A stretch of DNA of 64,000 bases, taken from positions 17,605,307 through 17,669,306 of the forward strand of contig NC_134031.1 of assembly GCF_964204645.1 (NCBI RefSeq), written 5' to 3'. Made by a program: the position numbers and the translations under genes. How positions within the stretch are numbered: the stretch's first letter is position 1; the number at the start of each line of letters is the position of its first letter. Below are positions 11,822 through 24,200 of this stretch, in pieces. The notes beneath the pieces were generated by a model. That model had not been told where the DNA came from and ran no database searches. It saw only the letters and a list, made by a program, of their open reading frames with translations. Source of the stretch: Tubulanus polymorphus. Taxonomy: Eukaryota; Nemertea; Palaeonemertea; Tubulaniformes; Tubulanidae.

Positions 11822-12659
11822 TTCGCGGCATGCCTTCCTCTCTTGTTGGGGATTTGATCGAGATGACATTGAAACAACCCGACCAGGGTTTCATATACAT
11901 TTTTCTTTTCTCAGGATGATTAAAAACTCCGAATAAAAATATTCACGAAATGAATACCGGTAATTGAATTAGTAATAATGCAATATGATTATTTATGCGA
12001 GTTGATATATAAATATAGCTAGAATTTACAAAGGTGCTTCCAAATATGACACAAGTATACTATAAGAATTTCTATATTTTTTAATTTTTAATCAATTATA
12101 AAATTGTTATGATTCCACTTGCAAAATGGAAAATAAATTATATTCACACAATTTGAAATCGTTGAATTGAATAATTATTTGAAAGACTGGTGATACTACC
12201 TGGATAAATACAATCATTTACCGAAAAGGAAAATAATATACAAAACACTTTTTAAGAGGTTATTTTTATGCATAGTAAATTCCTATCAACATTTGTTCCC
12301 TCTCCAATATATACTTTTATATTTTTAAGCGTTACATGAGTCTTGTATGTAATACTAGTTGACAGGCTACAATGTTACAAGGTTAATTTTCAGCTTTTAA
12401 GAAACCTGTTCCATTGGAAAGACAATCGCTGGTTTTGAACTAGATTCAAACAAGCCAATATGATTAATAAAGCATTTACGATGTGCATAGCAATCAACAT
12501 TCAATACCTCTGAGGCTGAATTCCAATACGAACTCTCACCAAGAAATGACTAGGATTTCTGAAAAACAAAATACAACACAATTGATACCGATAAGTGTAA
12601 AATTGTTGCCGTTTAACAAAAAACCTAACCTAACCTGTACAGTTTTAAGCACTGACGTC
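11822..12659. other. Convergent intergenic region, FMO 3' end
   Basis: Separates the FMO stop (plus strand) from the stop of the minus-strand hydroxylase gene at 12660. AATAAA at 11932-11937 is the likely FMO polyadenylation signal. The rest is AT-rich with no gene seen; a short acctaacctaacctg string near 12623 is not long enough to call a repeat array. Confidence 0.6.
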
Positions 12660-15600
12660 CTATTTCTCATTAACTTCTGCCTTGTCGCATTTGATAGTCT
12701 TATCTTGTGACGGATCCATGAAATCTTTCCCAGTGAAATCTGTGAAATTGGTGCACTCACGGATTGCCGAATTTGGAACCTGAATGATAGGAATGTGGTT
12801 GTTAATTTAATTATTCTTATGAATAAGGCTATCACTGTATATGATACCATTTTGAAATGTCATGTTGACTCGACAAAAATATGTTTTTAGCCAGTTCAGT
12901 TTAAAGATAAAATGAACATACATATATGAACTTGCATATGTTAACTTATGAACAGTCAGTTGTTAAATTATAAGTAAATATAATTGATTTAGATTAGAAA
13001 GCAGCTTTCTTTGCCAATGCAACAAATAGGTAAAGATTAAGTTATCTAAGTTAAATCTATTTGTAAAGTCAAATATACAGTAGACTCGATGCTATTCCAA
13101 CTAGGAAAACTGCTCAATTTGGTAGATTAAGATTTTTTGGAAAGTTCAATTAACCGAATTAACCTCTCAATCAACTAGCTTGAACTGGTTTTTAACTCGA
13201 CCCAAAATTACTCGTAAGGCAGGAGTCTACTGTTTTACAGGATAGTATTAACCACAGACTGATAGAATACCTTGTCAAGTGGAGTATATTGAGGACAGTG
13301 GTGCTTTATTACCGGGTCATTAGTCGCTTTATTATAGGCGATTAAGAAAGCCCAACGTCTGAACGAGCTGTTGTTTATATTGCTCGAATGAAGCAAATTT
13401 GAATGGAAAAACAACGCATCACCTATAAAGCAAAAACACCAAACGAACATGTACATGTATGAAGCAGTACCCCCAGTAAAGCACAATTGAAAAAGTGGGA
13501 GAGAATGAAGTATCCATAACTTTTTGTTCCCTAGCTCATAAACCTTCGCTTTCCCATAAAATGAAAGTATTGTTTGACTGGAACCAATTACCCAATATGT
13601 AGTATATTCAGGTTATACGTTAATTCATGAAAGCCATGCGAGAAGCAGAAGCAAGAAGTTAATCCTAGGCTAATTAGGATTAACGTTATGAATTAATGGA
13701 AATATGCTAACCCTTTAACCGCAAGGTAGATGGACTTGTTCAAACTTAAAAATTCACAGCTGAATTGAGTTATTGTGGTACTTAAAATCACAGATCTGGA
13801 CTAAAGTTGAGACCCACAGGGACCCGACGCAAAAAGTTTTTGATATTTTTATCAAAAAATGTATAAAACAAAGAATGTTTTTGCTTGCATATTTCTTTTT
13901 ACCAAGGATACTGAGGATGGGGTCAAACACCAAAAACTTCTGCATCAGGCCCCTGTCGTTTAGACCCAAGATATCCAAAAGTTCCCAAATGGATTCTGCG
14001 ATTAAAGGGTTCAGATATTGGACAGATTTACCGATAACTGATTACCTTATGAAGTGGTGCATAAAAAGGATGATGATGTTCGTAAACTGGATCATTGGTT
14101 GCTAGGTTATATGCGCACAGAAATGCCCACCTACGACTGGGGCTATCATTTACGTCGCTCTTATGAAGCAGATTAGCGTGGAAAAATAGCGCATCTCCTG
14201 AGTATAGATAGAACATCAAAGATTCAAAAATTCAATTTATTCGCTTTATTCGGATCCTAAATAGACAGCCAATCTTTTACTGAATTATGCGTAATCGGGA
14301 TTACTTAAATGATAAATTTCTATTATATCGAGCAGTGTTCTCCACAACAGGTTTTAGAGGGGTGAGCACTCCTCTCATGGTTTTAGAGGGGTGAGCACTC
14401 CTCTCATGGTTTTAGAGGGGTGAGCACTCCTCTCATGGTTTTAGAGGGGTGAGCATTCCTCTCATGGTTTTAGAGGGGTGAGCACTCCTCTCATGGTTTT
14501 AGAGGGGTGAGCACTCCTCTCATGGTTTTAGAGGGGTGAGCACTCCTCTCATGGTTTTAGAGGGGTGAGCACTCCTCTCATGGTTTTAGAGGGGTGAGCA
14601 CTCCTCTCATGGTTTTGGAGGGTTGATCACCCAAGCTCATGTTTCTGCATTCTTTGGTTGATCAAAAGCCTCGCTTCTTCCGCAGCCAGAATGACATACA
14701 CTAAACAATGAATGCAGCACCTTTAAAATTCCAGCATGTGGAGAACGCTGATTGAGTTGCTATTTGTAATTGACATATACTACCAGGTATGTACATATAT
14801 GCCTTCAGACACAATGTACAGCAACAATGGCTATCATTGAATGCAACTAAGTGTATAATAAAACCCTAGCAGGATATCTTATTTTCAAAGGTCGTTTTAC
14901 GATAGAAAGGCCAAAAATAGATATTTATATTTTCAAAAAGTAGTGCCAATATATCAGAAAGTACGAATATATGATTGGGACTTTGAAATTTTAACAGAAC
15001 CACCAAAAACCCATATAAACCCAATCCAAATAGAGCAGAATTGACTACGTGTAAAATGTGCAAAATTAAAGCAATCCAATTATATCTAGAAATTCAGTGT
15101 ATTTCAGCTTAAGATTTACTTGGGTTGACTTAAAACCAAATCTTGTATTACCTGGATTCATTTCAACATGACGTAATTTTAAAACTTTCTTGAGCTGATC
15201 GACGCGCTCCGTATCGGCACCTGTCTGTCCACCGACCATTATATGTTCGATACGACCACATTTGTGAGACCCATCCAATATCTACGATGAAATAATCGAC
15301 GTTAATTCGTGTCGTCAAAATACTCGCTGTATATTCGAAAAGATTTTCAACGAACCTGTAAACATCCATTTGAACGATCGCAGCGATCTATAGCGATAAA
15401 CACGGTTAACATATCCGGAAATAAACAACCGTTTTTGTACCAATAACTAAGAAATATAAAGAAACCCAATCTTATGGAGTATGTAATGCTTACTGATAAA
15501 GAAATGCGTAGTTGATAGCATCGATATCCAATTTCTCGAGTTTTCTAAGTTTTTTTCTCTAAGTTTAATTTCTTGAATGAATTCCATGAGGTTGTCCATG

Positions 15601-17290
15601 ATTTTTTTCAAAATTTTTCTGATTCGCTGAGTTTTTCAGTACACCAGTATCTCTTGGATCACTGATATTTTGATTTTAGTACTCTTGAGGTGTATCATGA
15701 TGTTAAGCTGCTTATAATAGGTTCTCAAGTTTGTAACAATGATAAATCAGCTTTCCGTCGACAGAATTGTCGAATTTCACTTGCTTGAATTTCACTTACC
15801 CGTAATCTTGATGCCAGACATGTTTTCCTCCCGTGAATGCTTCTTTCATCATCAGTTTTGTATGATAGTGATAGACCTCGCCCCCTAACAGCTGTAAAAC
15901 GTAGAAACCGTGAAGTTTAATGACCGAATCTAAATGGATTTAGAATTTCATAATTATCTGTATTTCGAAACTGTATCACTTCCGGTGGATGTAAGAGATT
16001 ACCGATTCAGCAGTACCAGCAACTTTTTCTGACCGTCCGACCATTCCGGAGATATCCGTTCCAGGATGATTCCACAAACACAGTTTACTATTCCTCCCCT
16101 CACCGTCAGCAACCTGTTCGAAAATTCATCACTTCTTTGTAAGTTTAGTTGAAGTGAATTCAAAGAGACTGCATTCGATTCTGCCATTTTATAACAGAAG
16201 AATGCTATTATAAAGCATTCTGCTGGGGCCAGTTGCTCAAACGTTGGTTCAAGAAAACGGGCAGATAGATACCATACTAACAATGAACTTTTAATTATCG
16301 CTATGTCAACTATCCACTGGTTAACTCTAATCAACTTTTGAGAAACTGGCCTACTGGTACTCACACTGAAACCATGTTTTCTGATACCGTCATCTTTGTT
16401 CAGAGCGACTTCAAGTTTATCGAGTTCTTCTTTATCCAAGATATTCCTGAGAATCAATTACCGCTATCATATTCTAAGTGTTAAAAGAAATCTAAAATCG
16501 AGAATTTATTTATTGAAACAATCTAAAATATAAGAACACGACGTTTCGATCGCACCCTAGAGATCATCGTCAGGTGTGAGATATTGACTAAAAACAGGGG
16601 TATATATACAGATCTCTAGTGTGAGATCGAAACGTCGTGTTCTTATATTTTAGATTGTTTCAATAAATAAATTCTTGATTTTAGATTTCTTTTAATTCTA
16701 TTATAGGGTATATTATATGGTATATTATCAAGTATGTTATAGGGATTTAAAGGGTTGTATTGGTCTTCAAATATATGGCATTAGTAATTCCATTTTTAAT
16801 TATCTACATATTCATACTTCTATGTACAGGATTTATATATAAATATATTTGGACGTAAAATAAACTGGTCATCTTTTATATATCATTTGTTAATGATCAA
16901 TTTTAGTGAATCTTGACGAACCCGACTATAATAATTTTTAATAGTGGGTTTTTGTCTTATCATCTGTTCACCACGTTTGAGTGTGGTTATCGTACCATTC
17001 TAAGTGATGTCTGGAATTACGATTTCATGTGATTCAAAAACACATGATATCCACTATCATTAGTACTGTTATCATTATTAGAATTGATCAACTGATTAAG
17101 GTTATTTTATTGGCTAGGAAATTAGTAGGTACCGGTAACCTAATGTAGATCCAGCCTAAGGAATGCCAATTTCTTTAATTACCTGATAAGAATATATCCA
17201 TGCTGACTGAAATCCTGTTTCATCACATCAGTGACAGTAAAAATGTCCTTCGTAAAGAAGTGTTCGCCTGTATCAATGTGAAGGGGTAGT
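12660..17290 (-). CDS. PhyH-family Fe(II)/2-oxoglutarate hydroxylase (5' end not found)
   Basis: Phytanoyl-CoA-dioxygenase-like enzyme, closest in pattern to the group often labelled L-proline trans-4-hydroxylase-like in marine invertebrates; the substrate is not known. Exons on the minus strand: 17183-17290, 16365-16446, 16003-16113, 15800-15891, 15356-15446, 15152-15281, then either 14046-14197 or 13271-13422, and last 12660-12779. All phases match, giving about 294 residues plus a missing start. Landmarks: [15 protein letters not shown] near the N-terminus, [16 protein letters not shown], the metal-binding HQD in exon 4, VGGQTGAD, and FFH-x-NLLH followed by RRW in the alternative exon, which supplies the distal His and the 2OG-binding Arg. 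The codon before the first exon found is split, so an upstream exon with the ATG must exist; several candidate ATGs up to 18.2 kb do not give the right phase. Confidence 0.9.
13271..13422 (-). CDS. Alternative catalytic exon B of the PhyH-like hydroxylase
   Basis: 152-nt exon after acceptor tttgctttatag, ending before donor gtattc. It codes 51 residues starting [14 protein letters not shown], with the distal metal His region and RRW intact. It is the same length and phase (phase 1 in, phase 0 out) as exon A at 14046-14197 and 36 of 51 residues are identical. Using both exons together would break the frame, so they must be alternatives. If its donor is not used the frame runs on 14 codons to a stop. 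Confidence 0.85.
14046..14197 (-). CDS. Alternative catalytic exon A of the PhyH-like hydroxylase
   Basis: 152-nt exon after acceptor tatctatactcag, ending before donor gtaatc. It codes 51 residues starting [14 protein letters not shown], with RRWAF and a HHHP motif (HHCP in exon B). It is nearest to the upstream constant exons and closer to the family consensus, so it is probably the ancestral version. Read-through past its donor would add only five residues before a stop. Confidence 0.88.
14350..14640. repeat. 29-bp minisatellite in the hydroxylase intron
   Basis: Ten tandem copies of a 29-bp unit (ggttttagaggggtgagcac plus nine bases); nine are almost identical and the last is diverged. 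It lies in the intron just upstream, in the direction of transcription, of alternative exon A. Each unit contains a partly self-complementary gaggggtg/cactcctc core, so transcripts could form a series of small hairpins. There are no unique spacers. Confidence 0.93.
16226..16352. repeat. Palindromic MITE-like repeat (ggggccagttgc family)
   Basis: Runs from ggggccagttgctcaaac to ttttgagaaactggcc with inverted-repeat ends and the internal block tatgtcaactatccactgg shared, in the opposite orientation, with 9592-9722. It sits in an intron of the hydroxylase. Confidence 0.72.
16481..16695. repeat. Near-perfect 71-bp inverted repeat (hairpin element)
   Basis: Arms 16481-16551 and 16625-16695 are reverse complements at 70 of 71 positions and enclose a 73-nt loop. 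Both arms contain cgaaacgtcgtgttctt and aataaataaattct. The minus strand through 16543-16572 reads ctgacgatgatctc, a loop, then gcgatcgaaac, resembling a decayed hammerhead ribozyme core. A related copy is at 46489-46630, and both are followed by the shared block caccacgtttgagtgtgg. It lies in the first found intron of the hydroxylase gene. Confidence 0.9.
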
Positions 17291-18825
17291 CTATTAAGAA
17301 TCTATCACAATCATAATGAAACCACTTATTAAATTAGATTTTCAACATAATTAATGAACATTTCAGGTTCTTCTAGATTATTTCGCGAAAACAATTTATT
17401 CAAGTGTATATTGCAAAAACAATCTATTCAAGTGTTAAATAATACTATCATCAAACATGATACTAGTTGAACTATGTAACACCATAAGCCTTTTTTTTTC
17501 TGATCAAATGTCAAGTGGCATTTTGTCAGTACATGTGCTGTGAATCCAAGAGCAAAACTTATCATGCTCATTACATAGGTTACAGTAGTCTTGATACTAT
17601 GGAACAGCAATGCTGCCAACAACATTTTATTTTGAGTTTAAAAAGCCGAATTTTCGAGTAAGTAAGTTCACTTAAAAAATCGACTTTTTGAACTGAAAAT
17701 AAGATTTAACTCCATTCTTTACATTGCAAAAATGTTAGATACGAAAAAAAATATACAGTAAAAAGGTTTCCGTATAAAAATAAATGTACAATACATTGCA
17801 TTTCCCAGTTGAATGGTATATGTACCTTCCATCTTTTTAAGTTGTACAAATTCTAGACGTCAGCTTTCCGGGTTTTTATCTGTAAAAGTCAAAATACGAT
17901 CAAGAGTGAGAAATAATAGATTTTTCTAATCATTGTAGCGAATATCGCTATTGTTATTATTGTAGCGAATATCGCTATAATATATTGTAATTTTATATTT
18001 AACCTGCGCAAACTGGGACCGGCAAAATTGGTCCGAGATAGGGATAATGATGACTGCAATAATGCTGCGTCGGTGTAAAATGGACTTCCTACATAGAAAA
18101 ATCGCTTTTGACTGTCCAGACTCAGACTGTGTGGTGTAACTGTAGTGTGGTCGTGGTATCATCCATATATCATATAAAAATAAAAGAATATATTAACCAC
18201 GTATGTCTCCCTACCTTTTCTAAAGTTCGTTCTTTTAAGTGACCTACAAATAATAAGTTGACATCACGAGGAAACTTATTATCTTGTAACTTCAGTGGCT
18301 TCGATCGATGGCCCCTCGATGAAGTTATGGTTCTTGGGAAAATCCCAAGAAATAAATCTTCCGGGTTTAGATGGCAGCACTTGCTAACTGCGGTGGCCCA
18401 AATAGGGTAGCTCCGAATATTTGCAAATCGGTGTTGTATAGTTCTATGGTCGTCGGGTCCGTCGTTGCCAACCCGCCCGTGCACGACCCATTGACAAATA
18501 AGAAAACATGATCTTCGGATAGGAATTTATTCATAAACGTCAAAATTTTATCTAGATACAACCGTAATCGTTTAAAATGTCCTAACCAACGGCTTCAGTC
18601 GTCCTGGGCCCAAGTTCAGTGACCCCCGCCGCCGGGGCGTTGCGGGCCGACGAACGGCTTGAGACAGCTCTCGTTCTAGTCTTTTCAAATCGTTTGTGGC
18701 CGACACCAGTCACTTTGAAAGTAAGCACACTGATCCTGCAGCCTCTTGACATTGGTTTACGTAGACACTAGGTCCAGTGAGGCCAGTCGCCGGGGAGTTT
18801 CCCGGTCCGGTGCCAGCCGTTGAGG
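17291..18825. other. Between Ly6 3' end and hydroxylase 5' region
   Basis: Should hold the missing first exon of the hydroxylase and the 3' UTR of the Ly6 gene (both minus strand). Minus-strand frames at 17428-17625, 17926-18162 and 18170-18561 were examined; none gives the phase required upstream of 17290 and none shows a known domain. The 18170-18825 stretch is relatively GC-rich and may be Ly6 3' UTR. Confidence 0.4.
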
Positions 18826-20197
18826 TCACGCATCATAGCGCGAAAGAAGGAATGTGACGGTCCCTATCACCGCAATTGAAAACCAAAACTTGTTTAAACT
18901 ATAGCTATTCGCGCTAGTGTTGCACAAATCGGATTTACAGCATTTCAGAGTGAATCTTTGGTCGTTGTTCATAATCAATTCGCGATTGTTTTGGCACTCG
19001 TATGCACAAGCCTTCACGATCGATTTTGTATTGTACATAGTCCCTGTCAGCGTCTAGAAAATTGTAAAATATTCTTTTATTATGAGCTAGCTTGGAGCTT
19101 GGAGTACGGTTATCATTTGTCAAATGATGACTCCAAGATGTAAAACGGACCATATTGTAGACAGAAATCGTCGGCCGTTAGTATATTTAGGAGGGTGGAA
19201 GAAGATTCATTGGATATCTATTTACCGTGCAATAATTTCCAAACGTACAGTACCCCCCGAGAATAGCGGCGCACCCATGGCCACAAGTCTGTTGATAACA
19301 TCTGATTCCGTTCACATCTGAAAAATAATTCATCCATTTTTAAGAGACAATCTGACGAATACTGAAATGTTTAGATGGAAGAAGCCAGAAAATTATGTCA
19401 ATGTCGTTGGACCTGGAATAATGAATGGGGACTGGAAGGTTTATTCTTTGTTTATTTGTTTGTTTTATCTTGCTTTTACGTGGGATGGAAGGGTGCGACT
19501 TACTCCGGGCCTACAATATGAAATATCAGAAAACCCTTATCAGCTTTGATCGAAGCCTCCGTAATCTCCCCTCCATGAAGTAGGTCAATGTCTTAGTACC
19601 GTGCGTAACAGGCCAAATTATCTAGTTAATAAATTTTAATTAAAATTGTAATAAATTTGCATCTATTTAAATCCAAAATATTTATGACAAAAGAAATGAA
19701 TACATTTAGGGCGTAATCCTATGAATTCATTAACGCTGAAAAAAATGTCTGAGCAATAGGGCCTACAAATCACGTCGAAAATATCAACCGTTTTCAAGCC
19801 CCTATACATAATCACACTAGCGATATCGGCATTGTTACTATTCAAAGAATTATTGGTCACAATAAAAACAAAACCTGTTTGACTGGAAAAACGCCTTTAG
19901 AAAGATTAAACAGCAGTGAGAAAAAAACACAGGTATTTCTTTATTTGTGTCAGGTTCCAGGACGTGCTATGTCAAATCCCTCATAGTTTCAAATTGAGTT
20001 TCAGGAAAATAAATGCTGTTGAAAACGAGATAAGATATAAAATCAAACATATTAGATTTTGCAATCAGTATCCTGATAAATCTCCCGTGAAAAATTAGTG
20101 CTGAATCGGCCTTACCTTTGACGCGGGTGCTGAATATTAAAACAAGCGCATATGTTAATACCGCAAGACGTATGATTTCCTTTCCGAAAAAATGCAT
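18826..20197 (-). CDS. Ly6/uPAR three-finger, GPI-anchored surface protein (three exons)
   Basis: Small secreted-pathway protein of the Ly6/uPAR (LU) family; family members bind receptors or ion channels at the cell surface, and the ligand here is unknown. Exons: 20116-20197, 19226-19317 and 18826-19053, in phase, about 133 residues. Exon 1 is a signal peptide (hydrophobic IIRLAVLTYALVLIFS). Exon 2 starts the domain with GIRCYQQTCGHGC. Exon 3 carries the diagnostic ending KCCKSDLCN. Ten cysteines are present, as expected for a complete LU domain. A hydrophobic C-terminus (FWFSIAVIGTVTFLL) after a short Ser/Asn-rich stretch fits a GPI-attachment signal. The ATG chosen is the one directly before the signal peptide. 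The exon pattern (signal / N-half / C-half) is that of typical LU genes. Confidence 0.87.
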
Positions 20198-21264
20198 CTG
20201 GAGTTCGCTGAATTTTTTTCTGGATTCACTTTGTACAAGGGTAGTACGCAAGTCGTTTGTGTGCTCTCGGTTGCGAAAAAAAACGCGTTTACCGTTCAGC
20301 CAGTCAACCAGGCGTGACGGTACGAACATCGAGCTCGGTCAGATAATGCGGGTGGCTCCAATTATTTCCTACTGTCTCAAGGTCGTCGCTCTCGGGCTGT
20401 TGCGATGTTGCAATAATATCTAAAATATTCCGGTTTTCTCGATCGTTCCAGACCACTATCGTTGGCTGCACGGTGAATCGTATTTCCCTCGGTCAAGTCA
20501 TAATCTTATCCAGGTAAAGTTTACTTAAGTCAGAGCCATGTTTTGTAACTTAGTAAGATTTTCAAGAACTGAGAGGTGACGATGGCCTGGGCCTGCACGC
20601 TGGATGATTCCTGTTGCAGTTTAATAATATGATAATATGGAAAGTGAAACTGATTTTTGTCATTTCGTATTCCAGTTTCCTCTCACTCATCCATCCTCGC
20701 TTGCCAGGGCTAGTTTGCCTCCAACCGAAACTCATGGCATCACGTCAACACAAATTCTGGCCACAGACCCTCGGCCTCATGTTCATTCAAATTCAACAAC
20801 ATCCTTATTCAGCATAAACAAGTGCACTGTTTGCGACTGTGCGACTGACAGACATTTTGTACATATATACATGTTACAACAAAGTGTGAAATATTATAAT
20901 ATGATAGACTATGTATGGTTTAAAATAAGTAACGAGACAAGTAGTACTGTATAGGTTAACTATTTATTTGACGCACGAGCTTTCGCTACTAATGTGTAGA
21001 AGCTTCATCAGGTGATTGAGTCAATGGTTTGAGTATGGATGGTTTGAAAATTTAACAAAAATACCATTCAGATATTGGTCTATCGACACGAAGCGAGAAT
21101 GTCCCATTCTGTCCTAGCTGGAGACCTCCCCTACCCATATGAACTGCAAACCATCATTATTATATCTATGTTTTTGCAGGGGAAGGTTAGATGATTGATG
21201 AATGCTTCTGGGAATTAGAAGCGTGCGCTAACCACACAGCTCTCAGAGTTCTCATCAGCTGGTC
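20198..21264. other. Divergent intergenic region between Ly6 and HRI genes
   Basis: About 1.07 kb between the Ly6 start (minus strand) and the HRI start (plus strand), so it should contain both promoters. Open frames here have no recognisable domain. A hammerhead-like core lies at 20970-21011. Confidence 0.5.
20970..21011 (-). ncRNA. Hammerhead-ribozyme-like core (probably inactive remnant)
   Basis: On the minus strand the segment reads CTGATGA, then a 7-bp stem with one mismatch (gcttcta/tagtagc), then GAAA, then a 2-bp stem gc-tcgt-gc and GTC. These are, in order, the catalytic core, helix II, the second core strand, a minimal helix III and the cleavage triplet of a type I hammerhead. No helix I pairing is visible: the flanks before CTGATGA and after GTC do not complement each other. 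It may be a dead copy from a Penelope-like element. An AAATAAATAG string follows the motif. Confidence 0.5.
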
Positions 21265-24200
21265 ATGATGGCGTCCACCATACAGGAATATGACGGTAAG
21301 CTGAATAAAAATTTCTTTCACATTGAATTTTGAATTTCTTCGTTACTACAGTAGACTCTACTTAAGTTTCGGATCACCTGTGGCCAATAGATTCCGATGT
21401 ATACAGTTTACAGGGCACTTAGACCATGGATGGCCGGGTCAATATCATGATGAATTGGGGAAAGGAGATTGGTACCGGTAATATATCGTCCATGGCACGT
21501 AATAATCTGAAGCAATCATTAAAATTTTTGATATCAAAACAAAAAATCTAGTACCCTCGGAAAACTGCCAAAATCAGAGTCCTGAGAGAAATCCTGAGAG
21601 TAGTTATAGAGATTATGTGCTAGATTATTGCGCATCTTGAATTAACATCGACATATCGGTGCAATCAGCCGGTTTTACAGTCCAGTGTCAGGAGAATCAA
21701 TCATAAATGTTTCATGTATTTTCAGAAAGCGATCTTGTTTGGGACAGGGATACAGATAATGACGTTTTCGATGTAGCTGCTGATAACAATGCAGCTGCTG
21801 TAGCTACATGCATTCCTTCATCTTCAGGCTCCAGTCATCTGATGATGCTGTCACTGCTCGAATACATCTGCTCCCTTCATATACCCGACCAAAGTCAGAG
21901 CCAAAAACTGTTCAAAGGTACCGAGATTACTATAAATGATTTTGGGCTGGTTTACCGCTTCGCTCAGTCCTGGAGGTGGTTGTATACGCAGTGCTCTACA
22001 ATGCGCTACAGTTTCTTAGCAATATCATCTTTCAAAAAAGTACATTCGAACTCAAATTTTCTGTTGCAGTGTTGTGCGACGAACTATCAAGATTCGACAA
22101 TATGGCTCCGATAGTTTGTTTAGATGAAATGAGGAGCATTCGAACGAAGTATCTCACTGTGTTTTCAAGTTTAATGCACAAAGCAGTCAATAATTTCCAC
22201 AAGGTTAGTAGTAATAGTCATATTGTAATTTTCAACTGGACTCTGATATTAAGGCAGCCAGCCGTCTTTCAACAAGTGAGTTTTATTTGATTTACGGGTG
22301 TGGAGAATTCTGATAGCGCTACTTTCATATTTAGGATGACCGGCATCTGAATGAAACCAGAGTCAATACATTCTATGCACCGAGGTAAATGAACTGATGA
22401 TTCGATGTTCTATAGTTATATGTTCAATAGTCAGAAATTATTTTCATTGTTTGGTTTTTGTATTTCTCTATTGAATTCATAGTCCGTCCGCTCTTCAACA
22501 GTTGAGTCTACGAAATCGTCGCGATAGTCTGTCAATGAATTCTTCGAGATATTTCAATGACTTCGTGGAATTATTAAGACTCGGAAAGGGCGCATTTGGA
22601 TTCGTTTTCAAAGTGAGTTTCGGACCGTTTCCAAAAGTAAATCTGTCCAGACTTTCACAAATAGTTTTTACTTCGTTGTAATATTTGAATCTTACAGGTA
22701 AAAAGTCGCTTGGACGGACAGTTATACGCCGTCAAGAAGATTCAGCTGTATCAGTCTCGGCTAGATGATTGGATGGGAGTGATTCAGGAAAGCAAAATAC
22801 TCGCCGGTTTGAAACATCGAAATATTGTTGGCTACCACACTGCCTGGCTAGAGTTTGAAAACAAGTCAGACACGTTAGGAGATGGTGAGTATCATGGGTG
22901 AGTTAAATAGATAGAGTGACACAACGGGAAATTCTAAATAGTTTCTTTAAGTGATTATGATAATTCTGGCTAGGTGGAGGATAAGTCTTGAGGGATACAA
23001 CTTTCAGGCCCAGTCAATGAAACTGGAACTAAAATTGTGCTTAAAATCCTATTTTCAGGTACAAGTTCAGCATATCCACTGCCTTCTTCTAGTGTCACAT
23101 CATCTGTTATTCAATGGTAAGACTTAATTTCTAACCATTAAATTATAATTTTTGTGGCAATTTATACTGCCAGTAGATATATGATTGCGAATATCTTTTT
23201 GTATTCCAGTGAAGATGGCAATGCCAGCGATAGTTCAAATGGTATTTATTTCAGCGATTCTGCGTCTCAGATAAAAACGGTCAACAACAGTAAAGATATC
23301 AATCGCTATCAAAAACAATATAAAACATCTCTTTCCAATGAAAAATACACGGAGAATCAAATCGACAATGACGGTTTCGAAAATAAGTTTGAAAATCGCG
23401 AACAATGCTCCGAATCGAGAATGGATATCGAATTTCATGAAATTCGTCAGACGTCGGTTGCCGTCGCCGATATTAACGAAACTAGATTACGTCAAAATGT
23501 ATCGAGATTAAATTTGAGTCGTGCTGAGCTTTTGAAGAAATCTCAATGCGCTACGACTGCTGATTGTAACGGTGTTATTATCAGTTCCGAGATTACGGAA
23601 TCACGAGAATGCGTCGTAGAAGTTCAGTCCAATGGTGATCAGCGATCACTCGCCGACCGATGCTTGGCTGCTATAGTTACTAGTCATCCAAATCGACATA
23701 ATTTGTCCGAACGGAATCCTAACATCGAAACAATCGCTTATGATCGTGATGGTAACGACGAATTGCTGTATGGTCTGAAAAATAGATCTCAAATCGCTGA
23801 AATTAATGTCATCGAAAACGTAGAGAATCGTTTATTAGTGGAACACGGGCGCTTTCAATCGAACGTCGTTATCGATTACGAGCCTAAATGTCACGTCGAC
23901 GTTCACAACAATGTGCCGCATTGCGCGCACGACAAGGAACAAGTCCTGGAAACGAAACCGCGGCCACGTTGGCGATCGGGACCGAAACGAAGCCACAGTC
24001 ACGATCCGTCGTTAGATCAGTCGTCGATCGAACGCGAAGAAAACGAGAAACTACAACTTGTTTCCGTTCAAAACAGCTCCAGTTTTTTGCTGAAGGTGAA
24101 TTTCTGAATGCTACTTGACAATGGCTTAGAAGCTGCTATGAGAAATGTATGTATGGTATCACATTTAACTTATTATTTGTTGCAGGGGCAGTTAAATTTA

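Noticed and set aside
14028..14045. Read-through end of exon A (five extra codons then stop) as the true C-terminus
   Set aside because: A donor sits at the same place as in exon B, and a final exon at 12660-12779 ([12 protein letters not shown], then GKDFMDP) joins in phase and matches the family C-terminus, so splicing onward is more likely.
14350..14640. Regular 29-bp repeats with a CRISPR-like look
   Set aside because: The units are strictly head to tail with no unique spacers, in an intron of an animal gene. It is a minisatellite.
17428..17625. Hydrophobic minus-strand frame as first exon of the hydroxylase
   Set aside because: No donor gives the phase needed to join the exon at 17183-17290, and a membrane segment is not expected in this family.
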